Source: Pelodera strongyloides
Taxonomy: Eukaryota > Nematoda > Chromadorea > Rhabditida > Rhabditidae
Assembly: GCA_036852015.1 (NCBI GenBank)
Contig: JAANDG010000024.1
Span: 372,001 to 436,000, forward strand
Direction: 5' to 3'
Length of the DNA stretch: 64,000 nucleotides
Below, in pieces: positions 45,901 through 55,440 of this stretch. The first letter of the stretch is position 1; each line of letters opens with the position of its first letter. Under the pieces are notes generated by a model that saw only the letters and a program-made list of their open reading frames with translations, did no database searches and was not told the origin of the DNA. The translations under genes were made by a program, and so were the position numbers.

Positions 45901-48678
45901 GTTTAGTTTTCTTTTGCACTTTTTTAAGTTGACACCATTTTAAAACACGTGTGTTGTTTTATCATTTTGTTCTAGAAAATTTAGACTCTCGCGATCTGAA
46001 CTAAGTTCTATTCTAGAATTAGTCCATTATTGTCTGGTTTTAAAAAATGAAATAACCTTACCGGCTTTCTTCAGCAATTCGGCATTTGGATCGGATTGGC
46101 TGTCTTCCACTCGCTAGTTCTGTACTTGATGACGTATGGATTCTTATATGATCAGGTAAGAATTCAAAGTTGCGTTTTTTTATTTTCCCTTTCTATTGTA
46201 ATGTGTGCCACCTGTGAATCGAATGAACTTTGTAGTGGAAGCGCTATTCGATTTTTCTTACCCGAATTCCACTTTTTCACAGGAAACCTTTGTGTTTTTT
46301 CAGATTGTCTGGAACAATGGTCGTTTTGGTGGATGGTTAATGCTGGGAAATTCTGCGTATACGGTAAGCGTTTGAACTTTATTTTGCGCATGTGATTTAT
46401 GTCATATATGCATTAGCGTACGATGATATACCATACCGTAACTAACTAGGCATTATGTATTCTCTGTGTATTTTGTTTGTTTCTTATTTTCTCACTTCAG
46501 TATGTGGTTGTGACGGTGTGCCTGAAAGCTCTACTGGAGACCGATTCGTGGACTTGGGTTGCCGGCGCCTTCGCGGTCTTATCGATAGCCAGTTGGTTTA
46601 TCATCACGGAAATTTATGCCTTGGTACGTTTTTGCCGTTTGTGACAATGTTTTCGTTACTTCTGTAAAATAGAAGAAATATTAGTGTAGCCGTGCCCATG
46701 TAAGTTTTTTGTCCGGTGTCCATGTGTTTGCTTCATCGTCTTTTTCTATGTTTTACATGAGGATGGTTGTTGAACAATCAGAGAGATCACAGATCCCTAG
46801 AGCTTAGATAATGTAAGCAACAAAGATATATAATAGTCATTCATGATATTTTCGTGGTTCAGTGTTTACTTTTAATTAATTTAGTGATAATGTTTTCCCT
46901 TTGCAGGTCTTCCCCACAATCCCTCGATTTGGTGCAGATATGGCTGGCATGATCTCAATAATGTGTTCATCACCTCAATTCTGGTTTGGAATGATTTGCA
47001 TTCCCGTTGCCACCCTACTATTGGACGTCTTCTTGAAAGGGTGAGTTTTTTTTTGCTGATGTGGATTTACTGTGTTATAAAAGCGATATTAAAGCTGGTT
47101 TTTGAAACGTATGTCGGATAAGTGCAGTCCTATCCCATATGTTGTATGTAAACGAATGTGTAGGGCAGCAGGGCTCATGTTGTATTTTCTAAAGTAGTGT
47201 CTATTGGGGATTAGATTAGGGTTAGTGTTAGTTGTAATGTAACAAGTTGCTTGTCTTGTCTGCAATTTATCTTCACTGTCTTCAATATTTTGAAATTTCC
47301 ACATTTTAGTGTGTCGGTTACTGTAAATCCGACTCCTCGCGAGCAAGCTGTCCTCATGCAGAAGAGGCACGGATTCGAACGGTTAACAAGGTATTTTTAT
47401 TATTGATTTTATCGATTCGCTTTTTAATCAGTTCCGTAGTTTACTTGTATGCTGATAATGAAGTGTTTTATCCTGATTGGAAGATAGGTGAAGTTTTTTC
47501 CACTTCTGCTTAAATTCTAATGCTTCATTAACTGTAATTCAGTCTTATTCAGCTTTGACGGTACTTATTTTTGAATGTTTACTTAAAATTTAAAGGAAGA
47601 TGCACTTGAGGATCTAGTTATCTGCACTTGCTCAGCTTAACTAACGCTTTTGTATCACAAAAAAATTTGGGTAATTAATGGGGAGGAGCGATCATCTTTC
47701 TTTTCTATTATTCGATTATTCCTTTACTTCTTATCCTGTAAGTTATTATCATTTTGTTGTACCATGTAAGAAGAAAGACAACTAATTAGTCTATTTAATT
47801 TCTTTTAATCGGAACGAAGATTTGTGTGCTTTTCCCCAGTATCAATTACGTTACTCTCCTTCTATGATGTTCACTTGTGTGATCGTCCTTACTATAAAGC
47901 GGTATGGTACGGTGCGTGACTTGCACGCCAGACAACTGAATTTTCTTTGCGGCGAGAGGGCAGCGTTCACGCCGTTCACTAAAATTTACATGAAACACAC
48001 AGGATACAGTTGTTAAGCATACATTTCGTAGAATGTGTGCCATACCGCTTTAAGCTAAGCCTGTAACAAACCTGTGCAAGGAATATTCTCGGCAAGTAGT
48101 ACAGTTACAAATATTCCGTAACTGCGATGGTTTCCTTTGTTATGTCCTGACTAGGGCTCTCTTTATTTGGTCCCTGTGTTATTAAATGGTGCATGGCTTT
48201 CACTGCGCAGTGACGCTTTCCTATTTTTTTCCATTTACAGATTGTTATGCATATTCCAATTCTATCCTAAGCGCATCGTGTTCTTCGGTTTAGGCGGATT
48301 GCGTCGCCTCCCGTGGTGAAGCCCACCATCGCCGACGTGGATTCCACGAAGCGTGGCGAAGGTGTGGCGTCAACGCGGCGTGCTGCTGGCGGCAAAGACG
48401 CCACGTCTGGAAGAGCGAGCGCCACTGTCGCGCCAGGCAATTGTCGCTCTGCGGCGTATGTGAACCACGCGGCTGATTATGGATCTATGCAAGAATTGCC
48501 GCGGAACCTTCGCGACAAGGTGTTTGCCAATGGAGAGCCAGATGTTCGCAATCATGGCGCGGCTAGAGTTAGCGAGGAGCCAATTCCTCTACTGGAGTTG
48601 GAAAGAGGAGTGGCGTATTCTCAGCCGGTCAGCACAGACGATGAACAGCATTACGTCACCAATATTGTTGTACAATAA
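33995..48678 (+). CDS. tat-1: P4-type phospholipid flippase, TAT-1/ATP8A class, 30 exons (isoform A, 1189 aa)
   Basis: ATP-driven aminophospholipid flippase, expected in plasma and endosomal membranes with a CDC50 partner. Exon ends: 33995-34092, 34360-34459, 34625-34723, 35011-35097, 35399-35542, 35819-35960, 36606-36729, 36843-36982, 37296-37405, 37831-37926, 38399-38548, 38722-38808, 39048-39155, 39489-39608, 39860-39994, 43185-43331, 43580-43670, 43962-44088, 44410-44545, 44658-44738, 44918-44986, 45090-45214, 45445-45545, 45789-45877, 46075-46155, 46304-46363, 46501-46623, 46907-47040, 47310-47390, 48294-48678. All phases agree; total 1190 codons. Motifs: [31 protein letters not shown] (167-170), PISL (334-337), SDKTGTLT (phospho-Asp about 387), TGDKRET (649-655), GDGAND (764-769). 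The ATG follows TTTCAG by five bases. All catalytic residues are intact. Isoform A ends in an Ala/Arg-rich tail unlike ATP8A. Confidence 0.95.
35240..35382. repeat. Small inverted-repeat element in flippase intron 4
   Basis: The left arm (GGTCATTAGGAGTTGCGCC) is inverted at the right arm (GCAATTCCTAGTTACGCC). An inner CCCGCCTTG/CAAGGCGGG pair reinforces the hairpin. It ends about 15 bp before the exon 5 acceptor. Confidence 0.6.
36108..36490. mobile_element. Foldback element with about 120-bp arms in flippase intron 6
   Basis: The left arm (GAAATGTTCATAATGTATAT, AACCAAATTTCACC, TCCGATGCGCTCATCG) is inverted in the right arm (CGAGCTCATCGGAAAA, GTGAAATTTGGTT, ATACATTTTAAATGTTCC). A perfect AGGCCCGTCA/TGACGGGCCT palindrome lies at 36108-36131. 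Confidence 0.75.
37498..37530. repeat. CAGACGGC ... GCCTGAGGCG repeat copy
   Basis: CCAGACGGCTATCACCGCC then TGAGGCGTCTTTC; same family as 19709, 22812 and 54448. Located in flippase intron 9. Confidence 0.75.
38095..38112. repeat. C18 homopolymer
   Basis: Uninterrupted C run in flippase intron 10, near GTGCACGTTCC direct repeats (38142-38173). Confidence 0.95.
40113..43073 (-). mobile_element. Full-length RTE-type LINE in flippase intron 15
   Basis: Flanked by an 11-bp target duplication, AGTACAGGATA, at 40102-40112 and 43074-43084. The 3' end (low coordinates) carries short repeats (TTCAAGGTA-like) instead of a poly-A tail, as in RTE elements. It is antisense to the host gene. Confidence 0.9.
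40144..43005 (-). CDS. RTE LINE polyprotein: AP endonuclease plus reverse transcriptase, 953 aa
   Basis: The element's own replication protein, nicking target DNA and priming reverse transcription. The N-terminal AP-endonuclease domain shows ISTFNARTL (about residue 36), [16 protein letters not shown] and SSDHRLV. The reverse transcriptase shows [32 protein letters not shown] and the catalytic FADDVV (about 695). The C-terminus has the RTE signature [15 protein letters not shown] and GRPPTRW. The start is ATG at 43005; the frame is uninterrupted, suggesting recent activity. Open frames on the opposite strand here are shadows. Confidence 0.93.
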   Translation of the reverse strand: MSKSNQQRPRVPCAARQGCYSNLTAVGNHNFSYFHISTFNARTLHKDADVDQLIGELDNVNAGIVAIQETRSKESKCKTWHSGHRVLIGAREERSRSGGVGFIVPPEYLPYVSDMRAVSPRVAVLHGEVKRVTFTVVNVYAPTSEYDDEVVEELYDDIERELTNSRAHVKLVVGDFNASIGPRDDGETYVGHYAADTRNDRGQRLADFAESQCMYVLNTMFQQRKRRLWTWQSPQGAKKQLDYVLCNDAHRVVDCKIVGRSWCGSSSDHRLVKSIIDFGSVKFRRRTSRRGDVDPGLARAIMNQVDWSRYGSPQSYSELSRELARASAEARPVIRAHPRERLTSKTIELIRERRKRLHQGQNVQSLSRDLRKMVETDYKNFNEVKALEAAQRLMSIKKVRQRYSLHKEATVAMMDKDGTLKTKIQDIADIIKDFYGDLFASKKRVPKSGIEVNEDVPEIMESEVEHALKRMPNNRAPGNDGISIDLLKYAPKTALSAVCRLFNNILSMKIVPENWKGSNTILIHKKGSKEDINNYRPIALMSQLSKLFSRVILNRISKWLEEGNRREQAGFRGGYSTIDHIHTVCQVIERSREYKIPLCMLFVDFKKAFDSVEKQAVLNALKHHAVPESYVSMIDELYNQCATDIQLLHTPVKVPVERGVKQGDVISPTLFSASLECALRDANMSGGYDIDGETLQFLLFADDVVLIAKDPCTLQKNLDELIRVTSLIGLEAHPGKTQWMANDHCPNGGADIRIGNSTLEKVGKYVYLGREVNPSNSLTAELSRRKQSGWKAFWKLRDVLTNVKLSKEVKAKVFNTHVLPAMTYASETWCTTKKDEESLLVTQRAMERKMVGTRLRDRMSNVTLREKSGVDDIIDRIYSSKHRWAGHVIRRNDNRWTTRVTEWRPRDYKRPQGRPPTRWADPMVKSFGRAWNRIARCRSSWRSCDLRCWRANS
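45249..45425. repeat. Degenerate CTTCGTGGGTGGTCCCT repeats in flippase intron 22
   Basis: Five to six diverged units of TCCTTCGTGGGTGGTCCCTC, spaced 22-50 bp, ending 20 bp before the next acceptor (a non-standard TTCAAG). Confidence 0.75.
47893..48055. mobile_element. MITE with AAAGCGGTATGG termini
   Basis: TAAAGCGGTATGGTAC at the left and GTGCCATACCGCTTTAA at the right are inverted. Same family as 52021-52168. Located in the last intron of flippase isoform A. Confidence 0.8.
48294..48678 (+). CDS. tat-1: Flippase isoform A terminal exon
   Basis: In phase with exon 47310-47390 (split Arg codon) and open to the stop at 48676-48678. It codes about 127 residues rich in Ala, Arg and Gly (for example [20 protein letters not shown]) with no similarity to the ATP8A regulatory tail. 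GC content is clearly higher than in neighbouring exons. An AATAAA overlaps the stop codon (48674-48679). Probably an alternative last exon. Confidence 0.75.
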
Positions 48679-48969
48679 ATGGGAGAAGGAAGAAGCATTT
48701 TGGTGAGTTGTTTGAATTTTTTCCCTATTCTTTGTGAAGTTGCATAATGTAGTGTGTTATTTTTGGAAGAGCTTTAGACCTTCGGCCCAGAATCATCATA
48801 GTTGGGGAAATGTAATATAGGGCATAGTGTCTGCAACCAACCGTTGCTAGGTAGAATCCTGGTTTTGGTTGGACGACACTTAGGTATTGTATTGTGTATG
48901 CTCTCTTCTGCTAATAACGTATTGCTTTGAGGAAAGCGCATTCTTTTGTTGGTGTTTATTGGTTGCGGC

Positions 48970-49164
48970 TTTTAAAGCGAAATACCGGTCGGTTTTTGAA
49001 ACGCATCGAGTACTCCCTGCTTTCCTATGCTTCATATGCAAAAGATCATATATTTGAATAAAAAATAGACCCCAATAGACCCCTTTTAGCATAACTGCAT
49101 AAGAATGCTGGTATTTGAGATGCGTTTCAAAAACCGGCTGGTATTTCGCTTAATCGCTTTAAAC
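48970..49164. mobile_element. MITE with AAAGCGAAATACCGG termini
   Basis: TTTAAAGCGAAATACCGGTC then GGTTTTTGAAACGCAT at the left; ATGCGTTTCAAAAACCGG then CTGGTATTTCGCTTAA at the right. Near-perfect inverted termini of about 40 bp. Confidence 0.88.
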
Positions 49165-49429
49165 AAAAGTTTATAAAAAAAAATGTATTTGGCCTATTGT
49201 TTCAGTTGCATTTTTTGTATGTTGCCCATCTGTGTGTCTGTGATTACTACTTTTTTTTCAGGTGGATGCTACCGCAATTTTGGAATTGAAATGGATTTTG
49301 TGTTCTCTTTCTTTCTCTCCTCTGTACGTCTTTCCTTTGTTTTCAACTATTCTCCCCTCAGCTACTTATTCAATCGTACATCTCAGGTCGCCTTTGCCTT
49401 ACACTGAATTTCTGAGTAATATGATTTGT

Positions 49430-49557
49430 TTAAAGCGGTATTAGACGTGGTTTTGAAGCATATGAGTATTATTACAGTGTACACTTACTTCATGGGAATG
49501 TCGAATGTAGTTGTCGTCTAGCATACGATCCATATCACGAGAACTACCGCTTTAAAC
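49430..49557. mobile_element. MITE with TTTAAAGCGGTA termini
   Basis: TTTAAAGCGGTATTAGACGT at the left and ACTACCGCTTTAAA at the right; the inner parts are diverged. About 128 bp. Confidence 0.7.
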
Positions 49558-49946
49558 TATCGTAATCATTTTTGTTTTATATAGTACAAATTAATATATG
49601 TTTTATTGTATTGCTCAGGTCCACCTTTCACTTTAGGGCATATGTCTTGTAACATACCTACGCATGCTGTGTTAACCTCGTTCGTGACGTTTGTTTATAG
49701 CTGTAGATTTAATAACTAATATATCTTCTATCTCATAACGTGTCTTATTCAAGTTCGCTTAACTAGAAATGATCAAATGCATTCCAGTTTAAAATTAGGG
49801 AGTTTTGTTCTCAAATTTAAATTGCAAAAAAAAAACAGACGCAATAAGCAACGGTTGACTTTTATTTTGAGTAGAATAGGGATGGAATTGTCTTAGAACT
49901 AGTTAATTCATCTATATTTATCTGGACTGAATACTGAATTATCACT

Positions 49947-50017
49947 GCCGATAGTATAGTGGCTAACGCAGTGGCCCCGTGATCTGACGATACTGGGTTC
50001 GATTCCCGTCTGGCTCC
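49947..50017 (+). tRNA. tRNA-like sequence, probable pseudogene or SINE head
   Basis: TAGTATAGTGGCTAACGC resembles a D-arm with A box, and CTGGGTTCGATTCCCGTC is a strong B box and T-arm. The acceptor stem pairs only partly (GCC/GGC) and the anticodon arm does not form a clean five-pair stem, so no isotype is assigned. Confidence 0.4.
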
Positions 50018-50862
50018 TTAATACCGTTGCTTTTGAGTCTGATAAGGTTTTTTCTAATATTTTATGTGTTATTCTTGTTGGTTGTGAACAAATGATAATA
50101 TACCGGAATAATATACTTAGTATGTGAGATTTCTATTCTTTCTTCTGTGATATTCCCTTTCTAACCTGGTGTTTACTAATAATTTGGAACATTTTAGTTT
50201 TAACCCCCTGTAAATTTGCTAGTTGCTTGCCTTGGACACTTGATTCTTACTATTATGTACAGGCCACAGGTCATAAACATCAGTATTGTCAGCATCTTTT
50301 GATTGTTACGTAGTTTAAGTTTGATAGTTATTAGTAATATTGGTTTCTCTATTTCTCTGTCTCTCTCTCTCTCTCTCCCTTTCTTCCTCCGGAGATTACT
50401 TCGACCTGGGTCTCCCTCCGCATATCCTTATCGGTAAGTAGTGTGGTATATTGGATCTTATTTGGGATGGGTAGTTGTCGTTCTTTATCTTCAAAGAATA
50501 ATTCGTCCACGTTACCTGTTTCTTTTTCTGTTTTGGATTATTACCGTTCGCCTGGGCCTTTATTTTCGCCTTTATTTTCAAGGAATATTCTTGTTTCTTT
50601 GGCTGTCTTGGATTATTCCATTTCTCCTGTCCTTATGCTTGTGTATTCTGTTCATACTTCCATTGTCAATCTCACATCGTTATCTTCTGTCTGTGCCTTT
50701 CCTCCAACTGAAATTCTGTTTTTTTTTGGGGATCGCTCCTCCTAGGTGCCTAGACCTAAACATCACAATGGGTTCCTAATTGACTGGCAATTACGCAGCA
50801 GATGCTTCACTGATTAATTGATTACTTCTTATTCATGTTGTTTATTAATTGAATATTTGCAG

Positions 50863-51692
50863 CTACTATTCGGAGCGGGTCCGCTCGGTTATGTGGGGCG
50901 AGCGTAGTGAAAGTCGAAGGAGTGAGGACTCGCTAGCGTTACAGGATCAGTCGAGATGTGAGTCTTTAGTTGGTGTTGCTTCGCTTGTAGTTTGTATTTT
51001 GTAGTTTATGTGGTTCCGCTGTGTGTATGTGGTAGAAGAACATACACTGATGAAGCTTGGTTGATGCGAGTAGACAGCACGGTGCGAATCTTTCGCGCGG
51101 CGAGATACTGGGAATGCTTTTTACCTTACTATTCCTTTACAGTACGGGCGCAAAGCTCGCAATCAATTGCCCTGCAAGAACAAGCGCGATGTAAGTTTTA
51201 TGAAGTGTGGTGTGGATTTAAGTTTCTTGGTTTGTTACACCATATGCGTCGGTTTATAATTAAATAGGCTAACATCTTACCCGAATGCATAGTTAATTCC
51301 ATCTATCTCTGTTTTACTGGCTGTGGCAGTGTTAATCAGTTGTTATCGCGCAAGTTACCTGCCTTTTTTGTTTGTGTGTGACAGATGTCACGTACTAGCA
51401 TTAGCACTAATTACTCGATTCGCAGTGTCATTTGTTTATTTCTACCACCACCTTTTTGGTTTTTGGTTTGTGTGTGCGACACGGGTTTCTCACCACGTAC
51501 CTATGTTACAAAGGTTATGATTTATAACACTTTAAGTTGGAGTTCTTTACAATATTAATTGTAGTTTGTAATATTACATTTTTAATTGTACTAATTTCAG
51601 ATGGCTATGCCTTTTCGATAGAAGAGGATGTGGAACAGACAAATTTGATGCGAAACGCTGATTCTACAAGGGAGAAACCGTCTGGAGATTAG
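50863..51692 (+). CDS. tat-1: Flippase isoform B tail: ATP8A-type regulatory C-terminus with cassette exon
   Basis: Exon 50863-50957 follows a TTTGCAG acceptor and joins exon 47310-47390 in phase (SYYSERVRSVMWGERSESRR). The last exon, 51601-51692, reads GYAFSIEEDVEQTNLMRNAD and ends at a stop; GYAFS-EE is the conserved autoinhibitory tail motif of ATP8A1. Between them, exon 51143-51190 (48 bp, both ends phase 1) can be included or skipped. It codes SIALQEQAR, similar to LALQDQSR at the end of exon 50863-50957, suggesting exon duplication. Isoform lengths are 1123 aa without and 1139 aa with the cassette. This is probably the ancestral form and isoform A the alternative. Confidence 0.82.
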
Positions 51693-52020
51693 ACTGCAAG
51701 CTACATACCCTTGAGCTTGAGGTATAAACTACAGAACAAATTTGGGTTTCTAGAGTATTAGTTGTAGTTAGGTTTGGTTGTTTGATACTGAAATGGGGAA
51801 GCAGCTGAGGATGCGTCGAAATTAGTTTGTTTCTGCTGGTGTTTGTAGTCTAGAAGTTTAACGAGAGTCACCTGCGAGCCTACGGTGTCTGGCTGTTTCC
51901 ACATATTTTTTGGTAAGTGCTGTAAAATGCGTGTAGTTTTCTGTTTGATGATTGAGACAGGTGTTTGTTTGTTTGTTATATCCTCGAATTTTGATCTGAC
52001 AAGAGCTTTTAGACAGTTAT

Positions 52021-52168
52021 TAAAAGTGGTATGGCACCTGGTTCTATCGGTCTCTATCCTTTGTGTGTGCATTGCCGGCACAGAATGGAACACATTTTCA
52101 TGTTAAGATCTAGTGTGCACTACATAATACAGTTTATGGTTGGGAACCACGTGCCATACCGCTTTGAC
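52021..52168. mobile_element. MITE with AAAGTGGTATGGCAC termini
   Basis: TAAAAGTGGTATGGCACCTG at the left and CACGTGCCATACCGCTTT at the right are inverted; same family as 47893-48055. Confidence 0.78.
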
Positions 52169-54447
52169 GATAATAAAGTGTACTGTGTCCAAGGCGAGTA
52201 AGTAGGCTGTCCCTCGATACTAACCTAACTCTACTTGTTTTACCCTGATGCATTTTTAAATTATTCCAGAACATGTCCCATCCATTTTTTATTAAGAAAT
52301 CGTTAATGGTGTTTTTTTATCAATTTCTGTTAAACTATCTTTTTGAAGTTGGCGTTGCTATTTTACTGGTATTTGATTCGCTATCTTGCTCTCTGCTTTT
52401 TTTAAGTCCTTGCTTTTGTTTTTGTAGTTTTTCTTTTTTCGTTGATTGATAGTACTTGCACAAAAATTTTTATTTGAAAAGAAACGATAAGTATTCTATA
52501 GTTATAGAAAAATACTTGTTAAGTAGACCGGTGCTATTGTTTTTATCGCTGTTCAGGATTTTTTTTGCGTTTTTTCGCAGTAGTGGTTGTGTAAGTGTTC
52601 TTTGTTGAGCCGCAGACTTGTTGTAAATTAATATGGAATCCCAAGGAATAAAGTGTTTAATTACATATGTTGTCTAAAGGTGAAGGCTGGGAGAATAGGG
52701 ATTACCCATGAACTATATATGAACTATACTAATCTGACGTATTGTTTTTGGCGAAAATTTCGAATTGCGCCACGTTACCAAGACTATTTTTTCGCTCTGA
52801 ATTCTGAATCCCATAGTAAATTGTACAGTGTATATTTTTATGCTCCGTTACTTGTATTATGGTGTAACCAAAGTACTTTACATACTGTTCTTCTGTAAGT
52901 GACAACGATAGTTTCTTAATCCAGAAGTAGCTAATTAAATCAGCGTTGGCAGTCGTTCTCCACAGTTTTCACATAGTAGATCAGTCTTTCTCCTCCGAGT
53001 ATGTCCGCAGGATTCGCAGTTATCCTCCTAGAGTATAAATTTAAGTTATAATATAAGCAGTTCATAGTCCATACTGTATTTATCGAGTCATACATACGTA
53101 GATTAGGAAAGCTTATTTGTTTTGGAAGATTTGATTTTGTGTAGAGTTAGGCGGTACATGTCCGACAAAAAAAAACTGTCGAGTGGGTTAACTCATTTGT
53201 ACTCTAACCTCTTCACTGTGAGAGTGATAATCGTCGGTGTCGGATTCAGAATCATCACCATTGAATCGCACTCTTCTAAAGTGGTGATCGATTTTTAGGT
53301 TTACGGGATAGGATTTCTTACGGAAAGTTTTTGGAAGATTTATCCAGCTACCCGTAAGTGTTGCGGACCTCTGCCACGAGAATCTTTTTTTTAATTGTTT
53401 TTTTTTTGAGCAATTTGGTAAGAAATAATAACCTCTTTCTGTTGTTCTCTTGATCAGGAGATGGAGGCGAATGGGTTTCCTCGTAGCCGTGAATCTAATT
53501 GATTATGTAAATACATATGATAGTACTTGGTACTTGGTACTACCTTATTTCTGATTGTGAGTTTCGTGGGATGTCTTGAAAATTGCCTTGAACTTTGAAG
53601 CATGTCTATTCGAACCACTAAGTAACTCATAAATCAAACTCATGCTAGTACCTCATGTGGGCATCTCTTGTATCTAACTGCTATTTGTATATCATGTTAT
53701 ATGTATGGGTGGATCTTCTATGAAACACGACCTACCACAATTGTTCTTATTCCAACTCTATTCTCAGTATTCCTTTCGTTGACAACACATGGTCCAAGTT
53801 TAAAGAGAATCCAACGAACATGTGATTCACAGAAAATAAGAGTTTCAGAAGGAGCATTAGGCACTTTCTCGTTTCGAAATCGAGCAGAACCTTAAACTTC
53901 GTTAATTTTGATTCTGTAAGATATACATACTTTCTTAATAGTAATAAAAAGGCCAATATTGTCCTGAACTTTACTTGATATCAATAGTAGAGGGGCGGTG
54001 TGTTGGAGTGCAGTAGAGAAGCGAAAAATTACAAACCTAGCTCTTTATACTTGGACTCTCGATAATTTTCGCCCTTTGATCCGAAAACGCTGACGATCGA
54101 TGCTAAATGAACCGAATTCAACATTGAATAGGAGGCTTATGTAAGGTTAGTGTAAGTACGAACTATGATATGTTATCTGTCTCATCCATAAATTAACAAT
54201 TTGGCTCAATTTTTGTAAATTTATACGTTTATTAGGCAAAACTAGGGATGGCCTTTCGAAATGTTTCCGGAGTCTGAAACACGTGTATACTTACGAATGT
54301 AGACGGGATCGGTCCAGTATGTAATTCTTGTCACTCGTTTGTTAACACCAAGGTCGAGAATAATAATACTCTTTTCTGCATAACTAAATTCGGTTCCATG
54401 ATTTAAGAACGGCGACAGCTTTGATGAGTATATCAATATAATCATAA

Positions 54448-54480
54448 CCAGTCGGCTCACGCCGCCTGAGGCGACTTACA
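54448..54480. repeat. CAGTCGGC ... GCCTGAGGCG repeat copy
   Basis: CCAGTCGGCTCACGCCGCC then TGAGGCGACTTAC; fourth copy of the 19709 palindromic family, with compensating changes (GTCGGC with GCGAC) that keep the stem. Confidence 0.75.
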
Positions 54481-54617
54481 TGGAAATATGATTGGTTTAG
54501 CATGGGCATACATATATATACAAAGTTTCAAATGTATCATATTGAACGTCGTTTGAGTATGATATGAATCAAGCTATTTTCAATATTCATAGACGAGCGT
54601 ACCTATATTTCAGAGTA

Positions 54618-54620
54618 ATG

Positions 54621-54656
<36 letters not shown>
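54618..54656. repeat. (AAT)n microsatellite
   Basis: About 12 ATA trinucleotide units. A shorter relative is at 10811-10858. Confidence 0.95.
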
Positions 54657-54862
54657 TTGAGATACATTCCCTTGAGTATTGTGCTATTGTTAACATCAAT
54701 GACATAAAAATCTTTTCGCTTCAAGTGCATGCACCTTTATCCAAGGATGATAATGTACATATTATTATAGTGCCATGGATGTATAACATCGAAAGAAGAA
54801 ACACACGAAACATTTTTACGAAATACAAACGGGTTTTTTCAAGAAATTTATTCTGCCCTAAC

Positions 54863-54948
54863 CTTCTGCTAATCCATGAACTGTTCGTACTTTTGAGTGC
54901 GGCTGTCGCACTGTCGCCCATATTCTTTATCGAACTGACATACTGCAC
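54863..54948 (-). CDS. Candidate exon, minus strand, frame uncertain
   Basis: Bounded by an AATTTCAG acceptor and a GTTAGG donor. One frame is open throughout (SSIKNMGDSATAALKSTNSS); another reads CQFDKEYGRQCDSRTQKYEQ and then a stop, as a terminal exon would. No family was recognised. Confidence 0.25.
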
Positions 54949-55371
54949 CTGAAATTGGGGACTGACATAATACTGTACATGTAATTACTGGCATAATGTA
55001 TCTGTAATTAAAAGATAAAAATATAAAGAGTACCGGGTTATATATCTGTAATTGCCCATTGAAAATAACCTTCCGACCGAAACTATCAACAAAAGCTAGT
55101 GATTCTAACCGTATAGCCGAAAATGATTTTTATTATTACTAATATATTATGAGTCCTGGCGTACCTCACGGGCCAGGAACTATAGAGTGTAGCTTATTCC
55201 TATGATATATAATCGATGATAATGAGAACTAGCTTTTTTCCTATAATGTATGAGTTGTGATGTTTGTTTCCTAATAGTATTAGTATTGTCTATAGTCTAT
55301 TGCTCTTTCAACGGTCCGTGACTGTAATTAGTTAATAGCAAATAATGTTTTTCATATTTACTAACTACCTG

Positions 55372-55440
55372 CAGCGGGTGTTCGAACCCGTGACCTTCCT
55401 TCCAGTAGTCAGAAGCCCTATCCACTGTACCAACTTATGA
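55372..55440 (-). repeat. tRNA-derived repeat
   Basis: On the minus strand: GTTGGTACAGTGGATAGGGC, then TTCTGACTACTGGAAGGAAGG, then CACGGGTTCGAACACCCG. A-box- and strong B-box-like, similar to 13403-13497. The anticodon loop lacks a T at position 33 in the best fold, so it is not called a functional tRNA. Confidence 0.5.

Noticed and set aside
49947..50017. Calling this a functional tRNA-His or tRNA-Asp
   Set aside because: Acceptor and anticodon stems do not pair properly; kept only as a tRNA-like sequence.
54295..54455. Minus-strand piece LDLGVNKRVTRITYWTDPVY ending at a GTAAGT donor, faintly like a discoidin domain
   Set aside because: No acceptor or neighbouring exons could be placed and the resemblance is too short.
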